Shown here: in pieces, positions 1 through 13,034 of the stretch
How the letters are laid out: every line of letters begins with the position of its first letter
Position numbering within the stretch: position 1 is the first letter of the stretch
Assembly: GCA_012861695.1 (NCBI GenBank)
Contig: JAAOOA010000049.1
Span: 682,001-746,000 of the forward strand
DNA from: Trematomus loennbergii
Taxonomy: Eukaryota > Chordata > Actinopteri > Perciformes > Nototheniidae
Length of the DNA: 64,000 nucleotides
Direction of reading: 5' to 3'
Translations under genes and position numbers: made by a program
Notes under the pieces: generated by a model
Database searches by the model: none
Told to the model about the DNA's origin: nothing
What the model saw: only the letters and a program-made list of their open reading frames with translations

Positions 1-862
1 TTAATGTATGTTCAATTCCGGAGGGAGAAGGTGCTGGAAAGCACTGCTATTATTTAAAGGTCAACTTTTTCTGAATACATTCAACAGTTAATGTATTATA
101 TAAACCAGAGGGTTTTAAGCAGCAAAAACACATATATCTTCAAACTTTTTGAGACAAAGAAAAATCCAAAGTGTGTTCTGTATTGTTTCATAACAGACTT
201 CATACAATATCATCCTACTCCTACACTACACATGCTAATGTAGCCTAGCTGCAGGCTACAGTTGTATAATAGCGGCGCTGCTAGTAGCAGCCCGTCCACG
301 TCAGCGGCACAGCCTCCTCCTCAGCGGCTCCGACGTGCAACTTTCTCTCCCATGTAAAGAATGGGAATAATGTGAAACTGCATTGTCTTCCCAATACTTC
401 CTTTTAATTTGAAAAGACGTGTTAAACCACAACGTACTTAATGTATTTTGCGAATTGTAAATTACTTTTCGGCATACTTCAAGCGCCACTAGCAACACAT
501 GTATCAACAAATCCCAGTTTTTCTAACGGACAGGCTCTTCTGTAGCTAACAGAAATACACACTATAACTGTGCATTTTTACTATTTGGTTTAGGCTACTT
601 ACTGCCAAGTCTTGCTACGGTTTGTAACTTAACCGAATATTTCAGTCGTTTAATGGCTCGTCCATTATCAGGAGTAACGTTAACGTGCGAGTTTTCCTTC
701 CACCGGGACAGCACGAGCTCGGGAGTCCCAGTCAATGCCGACCTCGCGTGCACTTTACTTCACTGTTATAGATGTTGACTTTATCAAACGCCCTTTTTAG
801 TTAAAAATGTGTATAACACGGATGTCAGTGAGTTCTGGTGCAGCATTCCTGACTTTACTCAC
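1..862. other. No gene recognised
   Basis: AT-rich sequence with no open frame resembling a known protein and no recognisable repeat. If the noncoding exon proposed just to the right is real, this is the start of its first intron, read leftwards. Confidence 0.4.
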
Positions 863-1030
863 CTTCGGGGACTCGCTGCTCTTCACAGTTGGTCAGAGAG
901 AAAAGTGGGCAGACAGATAAAGCTAAAAACAAACAGCGCGCTGAAGTCTCATTTTGCCAAGTTCACGTTATAAAGTCCGTGCACAAGTCCCAGTGCAAAC
1001 TGGACGGTACACTTCTGCAGCCGGTGCGGA
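863..1030 (-). other. Possible noncoding first exon of a leftward gene
   Basis: On the minus strand the sequence ending at 863 reads CCCCGAAG followed by gtgagtaaag, a strong splice donor, and the region just upstream is relatively GC-rich. The ATG inside this stretch is followed nine codons later by a stop, so it would be 5' untranslated. In human, KIAA2013 lies head to head with PLOD1, so a divergent neighbour is expected here, but no coding exon lies inside the window to confirm its identity. The right-hand limit is a guess. Confidence 0.3.
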
Positions 1031-1646
1031 GCGAGAGGCAAACTTAGCTCGACTGTTTTAAATGTTCCACTATCTGCCCCCCTTCTCCCTCCCTCTCAGT
1101 CTGTGTTTACCTCCCCCTCCCTTTCCTTTCTCTCTCCATACAACAAACTGTCTGTTTGAACAAGGAATAGGCCTAGAAGAATAGGGGTGAAACAGTAGTG
1201 CGTGATTTTGTATGAATGGAAACCCAATGTATTCAATATGAATAAAATAAAATATAAATTAGGTGATGAAATAAAAAACGATGGTTTCAAGCATCATGCC
1301 TCAAACTGTATAATTCTGCAACGCCCACTTCCGAAATGGGACGGGAGAAGCTGATGATCCAGCTGTTTTTCGGACATGAGCACTTGCACGTAGCACCCTA
1401 AACCTGTGTATATCTATTTATCATTTCACATTATCTTTTGGGAAGAAAAAAATAATATGTAAAGTCACCGAAAGGTAAAATGATCTTATTAGAGTAGAGT
1501 ATTTGGAAATCAACAGTAGCCTTACAAGACAAGTCTATCATTATTGTTGTTCATTTTAACTGGGTATGTCTAAACTACTGTTTAGTCATACTCTGTGTTT
1601 CCCTGCTGACATGCAGTGGAGAGGGGCAGAGGCGGGAGTAGCCTAC

Positions 1647-1990
1647 TCAGATCTTGTACTTGAGTAAAAGTAGAAGTACCAGGGTGTAGGAATACTCTGT
1701 TACAAGTAAAAGTCCTGCATTCAAAATGTTACTCAATTAAAAGTACAAAAGTAACAGCATCAAAATATACTTAAAGGTGGGGTATGACATTTTGGAGAAA
1801 CCAGCTCGAGTGCGCTAGAATTTGAAACTACGCAGCCGAAAAAAATCTGCCTTCCTTACAGAGCCCCTCCTCCAACACACACGAACGCACACATGTTTCT
1901 GAAATAAATTACATACCCCACCTTTAAAGTACCGACATTGTACAGTACTTGGGTAAATATACTTAGTTACTTTCCCCGCTGGAGAGGGGT
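1647..1990. repeat. Teleost 'acttgagtaaa' interspersed repeat, interrupted
   Basis: Begins with a ctcagatcttgtacttgag block and ends with cagtacttgggtaaatatac. The same sequence family recurs at about 3353, 20028, 20262, 20919, 47005 and 48868 in both orientations. The ends are inverted versions of each other, as in a short non-autonomous element. It is split by the TTAA-flanked element at 1775-1923. Confidence 0.7.
1775..1923. mobile_element. piggyBac-type MITE, short copy, nested
   Basis: Terminal inverted repeats AGGTGGGGTATG and CATACCCCACCT are flanked on both sides by TTAA (1771-1774 and 1924-1927), the target duplication of piggyBac transposons. At 149 bp it is an internally deleted relative of the two 381-bp copies at 58512 and 60208. 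It lies inside another repeat. Confidence 0.75.
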
Positions 1991-2660
1991 AAGTAAAGTA
2001 ACCCAAGTGTGACAAGTTTCTACTAGATTTGTTTAACTCATACTACTGAAGCCTCGTTATAAGAGGTTTGGAAAGCATTTTCATAAAACGAATAATAAGG
2101 AATACAATCGTATAATCAATTACGATATATATATTTGTAAGTTGAATAAATAAAAGATTAATTAGAATAAATACTAAAAAGTGTTATACAATCTTTGTTT
2201 CCTTGACAATGTACTTTGTTAATTTAAATAAATCATATGAGAACATACAGTACATATATGATTTTGCGACATTTCCGGTCCTTGCTGTGTCGTGTTGCTT
2301 TACGACAGTTGTGACAAACCAGAAGAGTTATTTAGGAAGTCGCTGATGTTTTCAACCTGAATGCTGTCGAGAAACCAAATGGCCTGAGAAACAACAACTG
2401 GACGAATATCATACACACCCGCTGAAGGATATGGCAATAACCACGATGCCAGAAATAATAACACATTCTATATAGTTTTCCTTCTCAACGCTAGCTAGCT
2501 AGCTAAGCTACATTAGCCAAAACCAGCCTTCATCCTGTGGAACCACCACAGAGTCCATGGGATCAACATGTTTTGAACCTAATTCGATGTGACAGCCTAA
2601 CATTTCTGGGTGCCTTCTTCTGACGCTGACTCCTAGCTGGGCTCCTGTCATTTGAACACC

Positions 2661-5600
2661 ATGTGGCTGCAGCAGAGACTGAAGGGGCTCCCGGGCTTGT
2701 TGTCCAGCAGCTGGGCGAGGAGGCTCCTCATCGGGCTGCTGCTCTTCCTCATTTTCTACTGGTACCTGGGAGCGGAGCGCAGGTGGAGCTTCTTCAGCGG
2801 CTCGGCCATGCCCGGCGGGGCGGCCGGACAGTGCCTCCTGGCCGAGATCCACAGGTGGAAGTCCCTGGTGGAGCGGGGAGAGGGGATCTACAGCACGCCT
2901 CAGGAACAGCTGGATACTCCTTTTGTGTCAGGTAACCAAGGGTTCAAAGGCTCTATTGTCATTATGCAAAGGAGCGACAGTGTAGATATGCAATGAAAAG
3001 TCACAAGCTCCTCCAACAATGCAACATCAATATATATTAGTCATAAAACCTAAAAAAAAATAGTGCAAGAAGAAACAGTAGAAATAAAATAGTTCATGTG
3101 AATGTTGCTAGACTATTGTGCAAGTAATGCATGAGAAGTTAACTATAAGCAAGTAAAATAGAATAAGATGAGCTAATAATAGATGTAAAATGAAATGCTG
3201 TACAGTGAAATACAATACTGCTTATTGTTATAATAGATAAATATGTGAGATGCAAACAGATGAATGATATGAAGTTGTGAAGGCAGAGATCAGGAGTTCA
3301 GCAGTCTGATGGCCTGTGGGATCAAACTGGCCCTGAGTCTTATGGTGTGATGTAGTGAGTACATTTACTCAAGTACTGTACTTAAGTACGATTTCTGGTA
3401 ATTGTACTTAACTTGAGTATTTTTATTAATGCTACATTATTCTTTTTTAAACAATCATCTAATGCAAAATATAGATAAACTTTGTCATATAATGATAGGT
3501 TCAGATATCCAGCAGCAGTATATTAAAACTAGCTGCACCTTTACCAGCTGTGATGAACACATTCATGCATCAATAATCATAATCAAGTCTTTAAATATAA
3601 AGTACATTCTATTTAAATACATATACATATACTTTAAGTATATTTTGATGCTAATACCTTTGTACTTTTACCTAAGTAAGACTTTGAATGCCCTTTACTT
3701 GTAGCTGAGTACTTTTACAATGTAGTAGTTCTACTTTTACTGAAGTTAAATATCCGAGTTCTTCTTCCAACTCATTTGAAAAGACTTGTATTGGTTTTTA
3801 AAGCTCTTAATGGTCTTGGGCCTAGCGGATTTGCTTTTGACCTATGAGCCCTCTAGATCTACAACCCTCAGGTCTTCTGGTACTAGCCTTTGAATTAAAG
3901 GATGCTTTTATTTGCAAATGAACCTTTGTGTATGAAGTGCTATATGAATACAGTTTGATCCGTTTTCCACCTCTGCAGGTAACGGCCACATTCTCCTTGA
4001 CATTGACTCTAACAAGCTGTGGGTGGCGCTGTCCTCCCAGCCCGGCTCGGCTCCGGTCCACCAGACTGAATACTCTCCCAGAGTCAACGTGCATCTGGAG
4101 GGGAACCGGGCCGAGGTGCAGGCCACCATGCTATGGTTCCGGAAAGGAGCCGTGCTGTCGGTCCGCTGCGCCTCACCAACCGAATCGCAGTCAGCCCGGG
4201 ACTGCATCTCCATCAGAGAGGAGTTCATCGCGCACAGGAGCAGACCCAACGTCTTTCTGCAGCGAATCCACATCAACAACCCATCTGACAGGACCGTGTC
4301 TCTGGACGTTTCCTCTGACAACCTGCCCTCTGGTAGCAAGTTCTCCACCAGTGTGGAGAAACTGGAGGACAGAGAGATAATGCTCTCCTCCGGCAGGGTG
4401 CCTGTGGAGAACAACCGCATGGTGCTGGTGGTGGTGGTCACCAAGAAGCTGAGCAGCAGGATCCAGGTCCCCGCTAAGGTAGAGCACACGGAGAACATCT
4501 TGTCTGTGGTTTGGACCTCGGAGCCGATCGAGACGTCCAAGCTGGAGGAGACCTTCAGCGCCCTCAGAGAGGGAGCCAAGAAGGAGCTGGGGGAGCTGCT
4601 GAGGGCCAGCCTGGAGGAGCTGGTGGTGGATCACCAGCAGGCCTGGATGGACCTCTTCATCTCAGGTGAGCAGGGGGGGGGTGGGGCAGTGGGGCAGTGG
4701 CAGGCTCAGTGGCAGGCTCTGGGTTTATTTAATTAAATGTATTATGTCAACAGATTTCCCGTAACTGTAACCTAATATTTTTGTAACTTTATATTATTGC
4801 TTTCAACTAACCTAATACAATTATGTGAAATCTGTTGACATAATACATTTAATTAAAGTCAACGTTGCAGTTTTTTCATTGCAGTAGCACGTAAGGGTTT
4901 TATTTTCATCTAGGCCACTACAAATCACATTTAGGTTTACACATACAGGTCATTTGACTTGGTGTATATGGTGTATATGGTGTAGGGCTGTGCAATTAAT
5001 CGTATTTTAATCGCAATTACGATTTTGGCCTGCCACAATTACGAAAACAACATAATCGAAAAAAACGATTATTTTGCTTTGCTTGGTTGTGACAGTGCAC
5101 TACAACATATTTTAGTCTAATTTATTTGTATTTATCATATTTAATATGTTTAGTAGCTTGTTGAAGTGCGCTCCAAAATATTTGTTGATCTTGTTTATTG
5201 GTATTTATTATTTTGATATTATTTATTTAAATGTATCATTTATTTAATTAATTTTTGTATTGGTTTTTCAGTTGAATTATACGTTCAGGGTAATCAACAG
5301 TTAAAAAGATACTGTTCAAATTATTTGTATTTGTTTTAAAGTTCAATAAATGGATTTTTTCAAAGTCAATGAATAATCGTTTAATAATCGTGATATCAAT
5401 TATTGACCAAAATAATCGTGATTATGATTTTTGCCATAATCGCACAGCCCTAGTATATGGTGTACTGTATATTGTGCATATGGTGTGTATATGGTGCATA
5501 CCTAAACACAGATACATACAAGAAAAGGACCGAAAAAGACAACTAATTTAAAAAAAACTATTATTACATTAAAATATTGTACATGAAATATATATATATA

Positions 5601-7911
5601 TATATACCAAAAAACTACATGCAGTATCACAATATAAATGTGAGGAAGAACATACAAATCGTCTAATTGGCTAAAACATACCAATACACAGATGTGTACT
5701 TTTGAAGTTCATAATAAAAGTTTCAATTTCCATTTAGCATGGCTGTAAAAATACTTTGATCCAGGTTTATCCAAGGCAAAATGTTGTAAATGAATCCACA
5801 TATTGTGAAATGCTGCTGACAGTAGTGTAAACCCTGCAGTGAGTTTATGGCATGCTGCTCAGGTGTCCTGTCAGGAGGTTGTTAATCATTGTGTACACAG
5901 CCTGTTGTGTCGTTGCCCCACTGTCTGTTGAACACGGCAGGAGCTAAGCAGGTTATTAACCACATTCAGTATTTATATAACATCACCTCTCTTCAGGAGT
6001 TTCCGGCTTACCACAGCTTGAGGGATTCACTAAACAATGGTTAGCTCACTAGTTATCTTTCAAAAATAAGTATAATTCTTACATGTCAAATGTTATTCAA
6101 ACACAAGAGCCGCGTTCACACCAGAGTACTTTTCACCGTACTTTTCGCGTTTAGTTCTGTTAGTACCCCTTATGTCGCGTTCACACCAAAAAGACATAAT
6201 CTCGGGAACTTTTACCCCCATTTTTAGTGCCTGCTGAGAGATGGTACTTTCCTGGGGGAAAAAAGTGCCCCAGTTCTGATTGGCTGGGCGAATTGCAAAC
6301 CACGCCCCGTATAACTCTGAAATGTTTTGTAGAGCCGCCATTTTATTATCCTGGCATTAGCATTATTAGCATTAGCATTAGCCCAGCGCACAAACGCAGA
6401 GAGACTAACTTATGGCAACACAAAATAAAACATGTGAGCGGTGGAGATGAGGAGGTGTCGGCGTTCTGGCGATTTACTCGGAAGGCTTCAGTAGAAGCTG
6501 CTGGGAGTCCCAGCAGCTTCTACTGAAGCCTTCCCCAACTCCGGGGACTTCCGGCCGGTGACTCCGGGTGGCAGTATACGCCGTGAAGTTGTTCGCGGCC
6601 TGCCAGTAAACCCAAAGCAGAAGAAGACGAAGTGACGTCAGCGGCTTCATTTGCGTAATCTTCCCTCAGGGAAAAGTACTCCGGTGTGAATGCGATCTGT
6701 ACTAAATGCCTGGGGTAATAAGTGCCGGGGCTCTGAGTGCCGGCACTAAATACGGCAAAGTACTTTTGCAAAGTAATTTTTTATTATTTTTTAATTTCAT
6801 TATAGTTTTCTTAAAATAGTTCTCTATCTGTGTTTTACATTTTAGTTTTATGTCTGCACCATGACATCAGTCAAATTCCTCGTACGTTATAATATAATAA
6901 TAATTAATGATAATCACGTTGAAAGCTCTGGAAAAGGTATCAAGTAGTAACCCTCAGTTCTGACAACTCTTTGTCAAACCAACCTCAAGAATAATAATGC
7001 TTTATAAACGACATGCCAGGTGTTTGTAAAGATCTGCCTCTTTGTTCCCTCAGGTGTTGAAATGACGAAGATCACAGACTCCCACACCCCGTCGAGCCGC
7101 ACAGTGAACACCACCCTGTACTACATCCTGTCCTCCTCCCCGGCCCCCCTCCTGGACCGCAGGCTGAGCGGAGAGGAGCGCGTCCGCCTGGAGTCCAGCC
7201 TCAACTACGCCGACCACTGCTTCAGCGGCCACGCCACCATGCACGCAGAGAACCTGTGGCCGGAGAGGGTGAGCAGCGCGGCGCAGATCCTGCAGCTGGT
7301 CACGCTGTGGACCCTCACGCTGCAGAAGAGGGGCTGCAAGGTGCTGGTGGCGGCCGGGGCCCACGGCAACATGCAGGCCATGGCGCTCAGCTTCGGGGGC
7401 CTCCAGTTCACAGAGAACCACCTCCAGTTCCAGGCCGACCCGGACGTGCTGCACAACAGCTACGCCCTGAGGGGGATCCACTACAACCAGGACCTGATCA
7501 GCCTGGCAGTGCTGCTGGACGCCGAGGGGAAGCCCTTCCTCCATGTGTCGGTGAAGCAGCAGGAGCAGCCGGTGAAGCTGTACGCCTGCGAGGCCGGCTG
7601 CCTCAACGAGCCCGTGGAGCTGACCTCCGAAGTCAAGGTCACACCTTCCCCGTGATGGTGACGCAGCCCATCACCCCCCTGCTGTACATCTCCACAGACC
7701 TGCGCCATCTGCAGGACCTCCGCACACCCTGCACCTCAAGGCCATCCTGGCCCACGAGGAGCACATGGCCAACAGGTACCCCGGCCTGCCCTTCCTCTTC
7801 TGGTTCAGCGTGGCCTCGCTCATAACGCTCTTCCACCTCTTCCTCTTCAAGCTCATATACAACGAGTACTGTGGGCCGGGAGCCAAGCCCCTCTTCAGGA
7901 GCAAGGTATAA
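2661..7911 (+). CDS. kiaa2013: KIAA2013 homologue, membrane protein of unknown function
   Basis: Three coding exons: 2661-2931, 3979-4665 and 7054-7911, with GT-AG introns that keep the frame (each donor splits a Gly codon). The protein starts MWLQQRLKGLPGLLSSSW, as I recall the mammalian protein does. A hydrophobic segment spans about residues 20-38. The C-terminal region contains LPFLFWFSVASLITLFHLF, a second membrane segment, then NEYCGPGAKPLFRSK. Length is about 605 residues against about 634 in human. Family members are described as uncharacterised membrane proteins, so no reaction is assigned. Exon 3 has two one-base deletions, near 7636-7638 and 7721-7724: the frame moves at VELTS...GHTF and again at LQDLR...HTLHL. 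All surrounding codons are conserved, so sequencing error is more likely than loss. The reading ends AAG GTA TAA, which could instead be a splice donor leading to a tiny last exon. Confidence 0.93.
3353..3780. repeat. Teleost 'acttgagtaaa' interspersed repeat
   Basis: Lies in intron 1 of the KIAA2013 homologue. It opens with gtgagtacatttactcaagtactg and closes with an inverted version (tacttttactgaagtt), like the copies elsewhere in the window. Confidence 0.65.
3781..3905 (+). mobile_element. LINE (L2-like) relic
   Basis: The forward frame reads LVFKALNGLGPSGF, matching the conserved VFKALNGLAP-type segment near the end of L2/CR1-like reverse transcriptases. Only about 125 bp survive, with a stop soon after. 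It sits just upstream of exon 2 of the KIAA2013 homologue. Confidence 0.55.
4732..4856. repeat. Long palindrome (hairpin)
   Basis: The left arm contains attatgtcaacagattt and the right arm aaatctgttgacataat, about 55 bases each around a short loop. A diverged relative lies at 33795-33970. This is probably a folded-back MITE in intron 2 of the KIAA2013 homologue. Confidence 0.7.
4983..5452. mobile_element. Non-autonomous hAT-like element
   Basis: Ends TAGGGCTGTGCAATTAATCG and ATAATCGCACAGCCCTA are inverted repeats. The flanks on both sides contain gtatatggtg, so the insertion was into, or duplicated, that motif. The interior is AT-rich with no coding remnant. Confidence 0.65.
6110..6770. mobile_element. 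MITE-like element with 'gttcacacc' inverted ends
   Basis: The left end gcgttcacaccagagtact is mirrored by agtactccggtgtgaatgcg near 6673-6692, and a second gcgttcacacc sits at 6177. An inner perfect hairpin (cttcagtagaagctgctggg and its reverse) lies around 6487-6532. No coding remnant was seen. The boundaries are approximate. Confidence 0.5.
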
Positions 7912-10900
7912 ACAGCAAACTGGAAACAGAAAACTGCAAACTGATCCTTTCTTGTTTTGATTTGTGGTGGCAAAGATTTCCTCTCGCTCTCTCGGCGCTT
8001 TCTGTGGGTTGGTTTCTCAGTTTTCTCTGAGTGAACTTTATTTTCCCATCTCACATGGTACCTGTCTGGGGTGGGTTGGCATACTCGCCTTACACACCTC
8101 CCTCCCCCCCCCCCCCCTCACTAAAGTGATTCTTCAGTTTGTGTTCCGTGTCAAAGGAGGTGATCACTGGAGCTGTTTCCTCTAACAGACTGTGACATGT
8201 GATCTCAGTGAAAAGCACCACTAGAATAGCACCCTTCATTCAAGAAGTCACATTTGACTCTCTGCTCTGTTTCCACATTTGAGCACACACCCTTCGACTC
8301 GTCCTGGTGGGATGTTCAGCATTTGTTGAGTGCATTGGAAGAAAACAAGCACAAGTTAGGAGGTTACTGTTTAACTGTATTCAAAGTTATTTCAGATTGT
8401 TCTGACTGAGGAGGACTGTACCAATGTTTTTGCATTTATTATAAATCACAAATATTATACTTTAGTGGAGGAACCTTTTTGTAAGTGCAATAAGGTAGTC
8501 GATGTTCAGATGTCTTCTCCATGGAAGCCATTGCTTTTGATTTCTTGTTTGGGTAATTAAGTTGACGAGGCTTTAATTTGAGTTAACACGTTGTTTAGTA
8601 GGTGTCAGACAATTCAGGTCAATCTTGCACATACATCATTGAAAGATACCCTGTTTTTTTTAGCACCTTTTTAATAGTTCTATGGAGCAATATAGTGCAG
8701 CCACATACAGTATAGCCATGTGTTTGCATCTTTTGCACGCACAAGGTCACGTCACGTCGCATGTCTGTGCATCACGACCGCTAAGCTAAAGGCGGCTAAT
8801 GTTCAGCGTGATGACATTTAGTAGTCTCATTCAGACACTTGTTAGCTGTCACATAGAAGCTTTGGACATGGCTCATTTCCATTTTGAAGGACTCATTCCC
8901 GCACCACTCTATAATGTGCCAACAAAGATTGCTAGCCAATGTAATGAAATGTGTTCTGACGAGAGACATTGTGTGTTACACCCCAAGGACACACACTTGA
9001 ATTGAGATGAGGAACAGTGACAGAACACTTCCACAGGGTACCTTTTCACTTTGGAATAGGAGGAGCTTTATTGTGATGCATGGGAAAAGAATGGAAAACA
9101 TTGACTTCCTTAGGGGTTGGGGAAAACATATTCTGAAACCTTTAACCTAAAATACATGACTGGTTCAGTCCCATGTGATTTGTACTAAGTGAGCCTTAAC
9201 ATTGGTATGGTCCTGTAAATGATTATTTAAGAGACAACAGCTTGGATTTAATTTCCGTAGCCCTGCTCGTCAGAAACATCTCTTACTACAACAGTTATAT
9301 AGTGGAACATTCTTCCTGTAAGTGAGATGATTGTCACGGTTTGGCCCAAAGCTAACTCATCCTGCGACTGACAGAAGCCTTAATCAGCAATGAGGTGCAG
9401 CAGGGGGGGGGTGCTCTCTGATCAGCTTGGACTGTGTGCTTACTTTGTCTCTTCCATCCCTTTGTTCCCTGCGTGTTCATGATGTTTTATATTGATTCAC
9501 TCAATTAAATTAACAAGAAATCTCTGGGTTGGCTTTGGCTCTTCACTCTTTAACCTGTCGCCTCTCTCCTCCTCAGCATGTGTGTGTTTCTCCTCAGCAG
9601 TGTGGATGGGGGGGGGTACTGTCAGTGGTTCTAATGCTCCGCTCTGACTCCAGCAGGTGGCCAACAGGACTGAGGAAGTCTGCTCTGACACCAAGAGTGC
9701 TGTTTGAACTGCAGTCAACAGTGTCTGTGCTTCCCCTGTGGCAGCATGCCAGATAATAACATGGCTCTGTCACATCATTTACTCTTCCTGGTGTAAGTTA
9801 GGTAAAGACTCCTAACAGAGAGGTCTCTCCTAAGTGATCTGCTGGGAGGCGTGCAGGGTCAAACAGGCGCCTACATAACATTCAATGATCTGCTCTTACT
9901 TCTTTTCAATAACAGTTTACAAAATCACCCAAAAATGCCCAACACAAGTACGCATTTAAATGTGTTTTTGGCCGAACAACAGTCCAAAACAGCACATTTA
10001 AGGGACAGTAACTAGACAGGGTTTTGCATATGGAAACTGTTGGCATAAATAATTCATAGATGATAACAAAGCAGCATTAAAGATAATATTTGTACAGCAA
10101 GTCTATTTAAAGATGTGACTGCATTCCTCACCCATCAACCCGTGTGGTTTATCCTTTTAAAGCCAGTGATCACTTCTTTGACATCAGAATCCAGATGGAT
10201 GCATGAGAAGCAGAGATATGAGTGTTGTGTTGGTAGCAGCTGAGTCCTGCTGCAAGTGAGGCAATCATTTCTTACATCACTCCACATTGTCCTTAGCAAG
10301 TCAAACAACCAACCAACACTGGCTCAAGGGAAACCACTAGAGAGGTTTGTACCACTGATAACAACTGATACTGTTTAAAGCATGCTTCTGGGTAATAAAA
10401 AAACAACAAACTAATCTGAAATTTTCAATTCATACACAAAGCTTTAAAAGTGCACAATATGGCTAGAACTTTAAGAAACATGATCTTCCTCCTCTTCAGT
10501 GTGCTGCTGTGTGTAACACTTGTTTCTAAATCCTGTAACATGTTCTTTAAACTGATCTCATACCTGTCAGCCATGTCACATAATGCGTCAATTGACTTTC
10601 TCCTATTGCTGCAGTCATCAAGAACATCGGCCATGTTTTGAAGGAAACCTGGTTTGTTACAGTCTTTGCTTATCACGTTTTGAAGTTAGTTTCTTTCGGC
10701 TACATTGTACACACCAAAGTCCTGCTTAGACATACCAATAGTGCCAGATCACTCACAGTCTGACTGGTGAAGAAACTCAAGCTAATCAGCAAGTTCTCCA
10801 GTATTCTCATATTTGAAAGAGAAAATAAAAGTAGTAAAATGTTTGGGATTCTTAGTGATCCCCAAAAAAAGGCTGCTCTTCTGTTTTGCTTAAATCTAGC

Positions 10901-12286
10901 ATTAATGGTTGCTCTTGGGTGTTATTGTTCTTTTGGGCTCTGAGATTCTTATTTGAGACATCCAGTTTATTTGATTATACAAAATAGTTCTAAACAAAGA
11001 CCTTTTTAAATACCAATAAGACGCATAACGTTAGCGACTGTTCACAAGTCGATGGGGACATGTCAGTGTTTATGTTTTACATGTTTTCTGATTCAAGTTT
11101 TTCCTTTTAAGTGTGTGGGTTTTATCCAGTGTGTGAACTACTGAGTGTGTTTGAATTCATTAATTTAACAAGCCATTTAATGGCTATAAGCACAATTTGA
11201 ATGGTCGTGTGAAATTGAAGCAAAAGATATTTAAGATGATTTTACGTTGGGGGAGAATAAATCAGTGGATGAATGTGAAAACAATAAATAATTGTGTTCA
11301 AAATCATTTCATATTTTTATTCTGTAAGACTTTGATATGAACACGTGTGAAGTGAAAAGGATCACTAGGGTTTCAGTATTTAGAAAGAATATATATCATT
11401 TTTGAAGGATACAATTGTTCAACTGCATCACAACTAAAGAAACCAGCTGTTTTCTAAAGTAAAAACTAAACAAATGACACCTTTGCTCACAACAGCATTT
11501 TCAAATCGTATTATAAACGCTCTTTCCAGTGAACTACATTTTTTTTATTTTTCCCACAAACATCTTGGACATTTTTAAACGACCTGTTGGGGTCATTATA
11601 GTGAAATGGCTGCCTCTGTTTTTATGATAGTGAATAACATGTATTTTTCGGCCAAAAATAGTATGGTTTGTAATAGAACTTTTCAAATGTAATGTTAAGT
11701 GCAGTAAGATACCAAGTCCTATTTACTATGACCCCTTCATGGGTCCTCAGCTGCCACATGTTTCTGGTGACATTGGACTTTGGAAACAGTACAATTGAAA
11801 CATAAAATATCCATAGCTTAAACATTCTCCAATTATTATCTCAAGCCCGACTCATACTTCTGCATCACCATAGGCACTTCCTGTATGCACACTCCACCCG
11901 ATCACTGTAATATCAATGCTGCTACTAATGGAAGTGTGGCACATTCTCAGATAGTGAAAACATAGTGAATGACTTCAGACAACATCCACTGGCACACACA
12001 CTATCAAAGCATGGCTGAGGGTTGAATCACTACAATAATGCTGCATCTTTTTATGTTTCACGTTGTCCTGTTCAGAGACCCACACGCATTCATTAACAGT
12101 TTTACAGTGTTTATACGATTTATGTCCAAAACTTAGTGAATCATTCATATCTGTTTTCAGAAAAATGCTATTTATTACACAAAATCAACTGACCATTTAA
12201 TCAAGCCGTTCCTCACAAGTCTGCTGGTTAGGGGAGTGAGTCAGGAGGGTCTCCTGATGCCCTGTACAGAGGCCCAGGACCCCCTC
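7912..12286. other. 3' untranslated and intergenic sequence, no gene recognised
   Basis: The first part is presumably the 3' UTR of the KIAA2013 homologue. AATAAA occurs at 10394-10399, with others further on, but none can be assigned to the gene. Small open frames in this stretch have no recognisable family. There are short C and G homopolymers near 8106 and 9402. Confidence 0.45.
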
Positions 12287-12289
12287 TAA

Positions 12290-13034
12290 TGGCGCATTTC
12301 CATTGCAGGGCCTCGCTCAGCTTAGTACGGTATAGTTAGGCCTTGTTAGGCCAGGCTCACTTTATGCTGCGTTTCCTGTGTTTCCATTACTGTTTAGTAG
12401 CTGGGGTAGTAACTATAGTAACGCAGTGTAGGCGGAGCCGTGACGTCATCTTCTATGCGAAACACAAAACCAACATCAGCCGTTAGCTGTTAGCACTCAG
12501 AGCTCACAGCTCCTCATATCTGTTCAGAAACTAGACAAAAGTTAAACAAGTACAAACCACAGACTGCTGTGTCATGGCGAATACAGTCGCTGCTTTATTT
12601 ATGTCTGTATAGGCCGTTGTTGTGAGTGTGGACGGTCGGAGCATATACTGCGTTAGCTTAGCCAATCTCCATTTAGAAAACAAGCATTTTAAAAGGTTTT
12701 TCCCTGCCGTCTGTCTGCAGACTTGTCAAAGCATTAATTCATGGTTTTACTAACCGGTATCAGTATGTTGTTACTTCGGCATCATTTTGAAACGTGTATT
12801 ACAATTAAATCACGGTCAAATATGTTCATCTTGTTGTAGTTGTAGCCCCCTTGCCAGCGATTCTCTCTCTAGTTTAGCATACTCAGCCCGACTCAGCCCT
12901 GTTTGTTGGCCCGCTAAGAACCTCGATTTTATGGGGCCAGAAAAACTGAAATAGTACCCCTAGCCAGTACTACGCCAAGTGGAAACGCAACCAAAAACGG
13001 CACGCTTAAACCGCGCTGTAGTGGAAATGCGCCA
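12290..13034. mobile_element. PIF/Harbinger-like non-autonomous element
   Basis: Starts TGGCGCATTTCCA and ends TGGAAATGCGCCA, perfect inverted termini. Both sides carry TAA (12287-12289 and 13035-13037), matching the three-base TWA duplication of Harbinger transposons. The element is 745 bp with no transposase frame. Confidence 0.7.

Noticed and set aside
3908..4579. 223-residue minus-strand frame
   Set aside because: It is the antisense of exon 2 of the KIAA2013 homologue, whose plus-strand protein is clearly conserved.
7050..7544. 164-residue minus-strand and 189-residue plus-strand alternative frames over KIAA2013 exon 3
   Set aside because: High GC content of the exon keeps shadow frames open. 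Only the last part of the plus frame (after 7638) is real, because of the frameshift.
2661..7911. KIAA2013 as a pseudogene
   Set aside because: Two one-base gaps only; splice sites and all other codons are conserved, and neighbouring genes show the same kind of defect.
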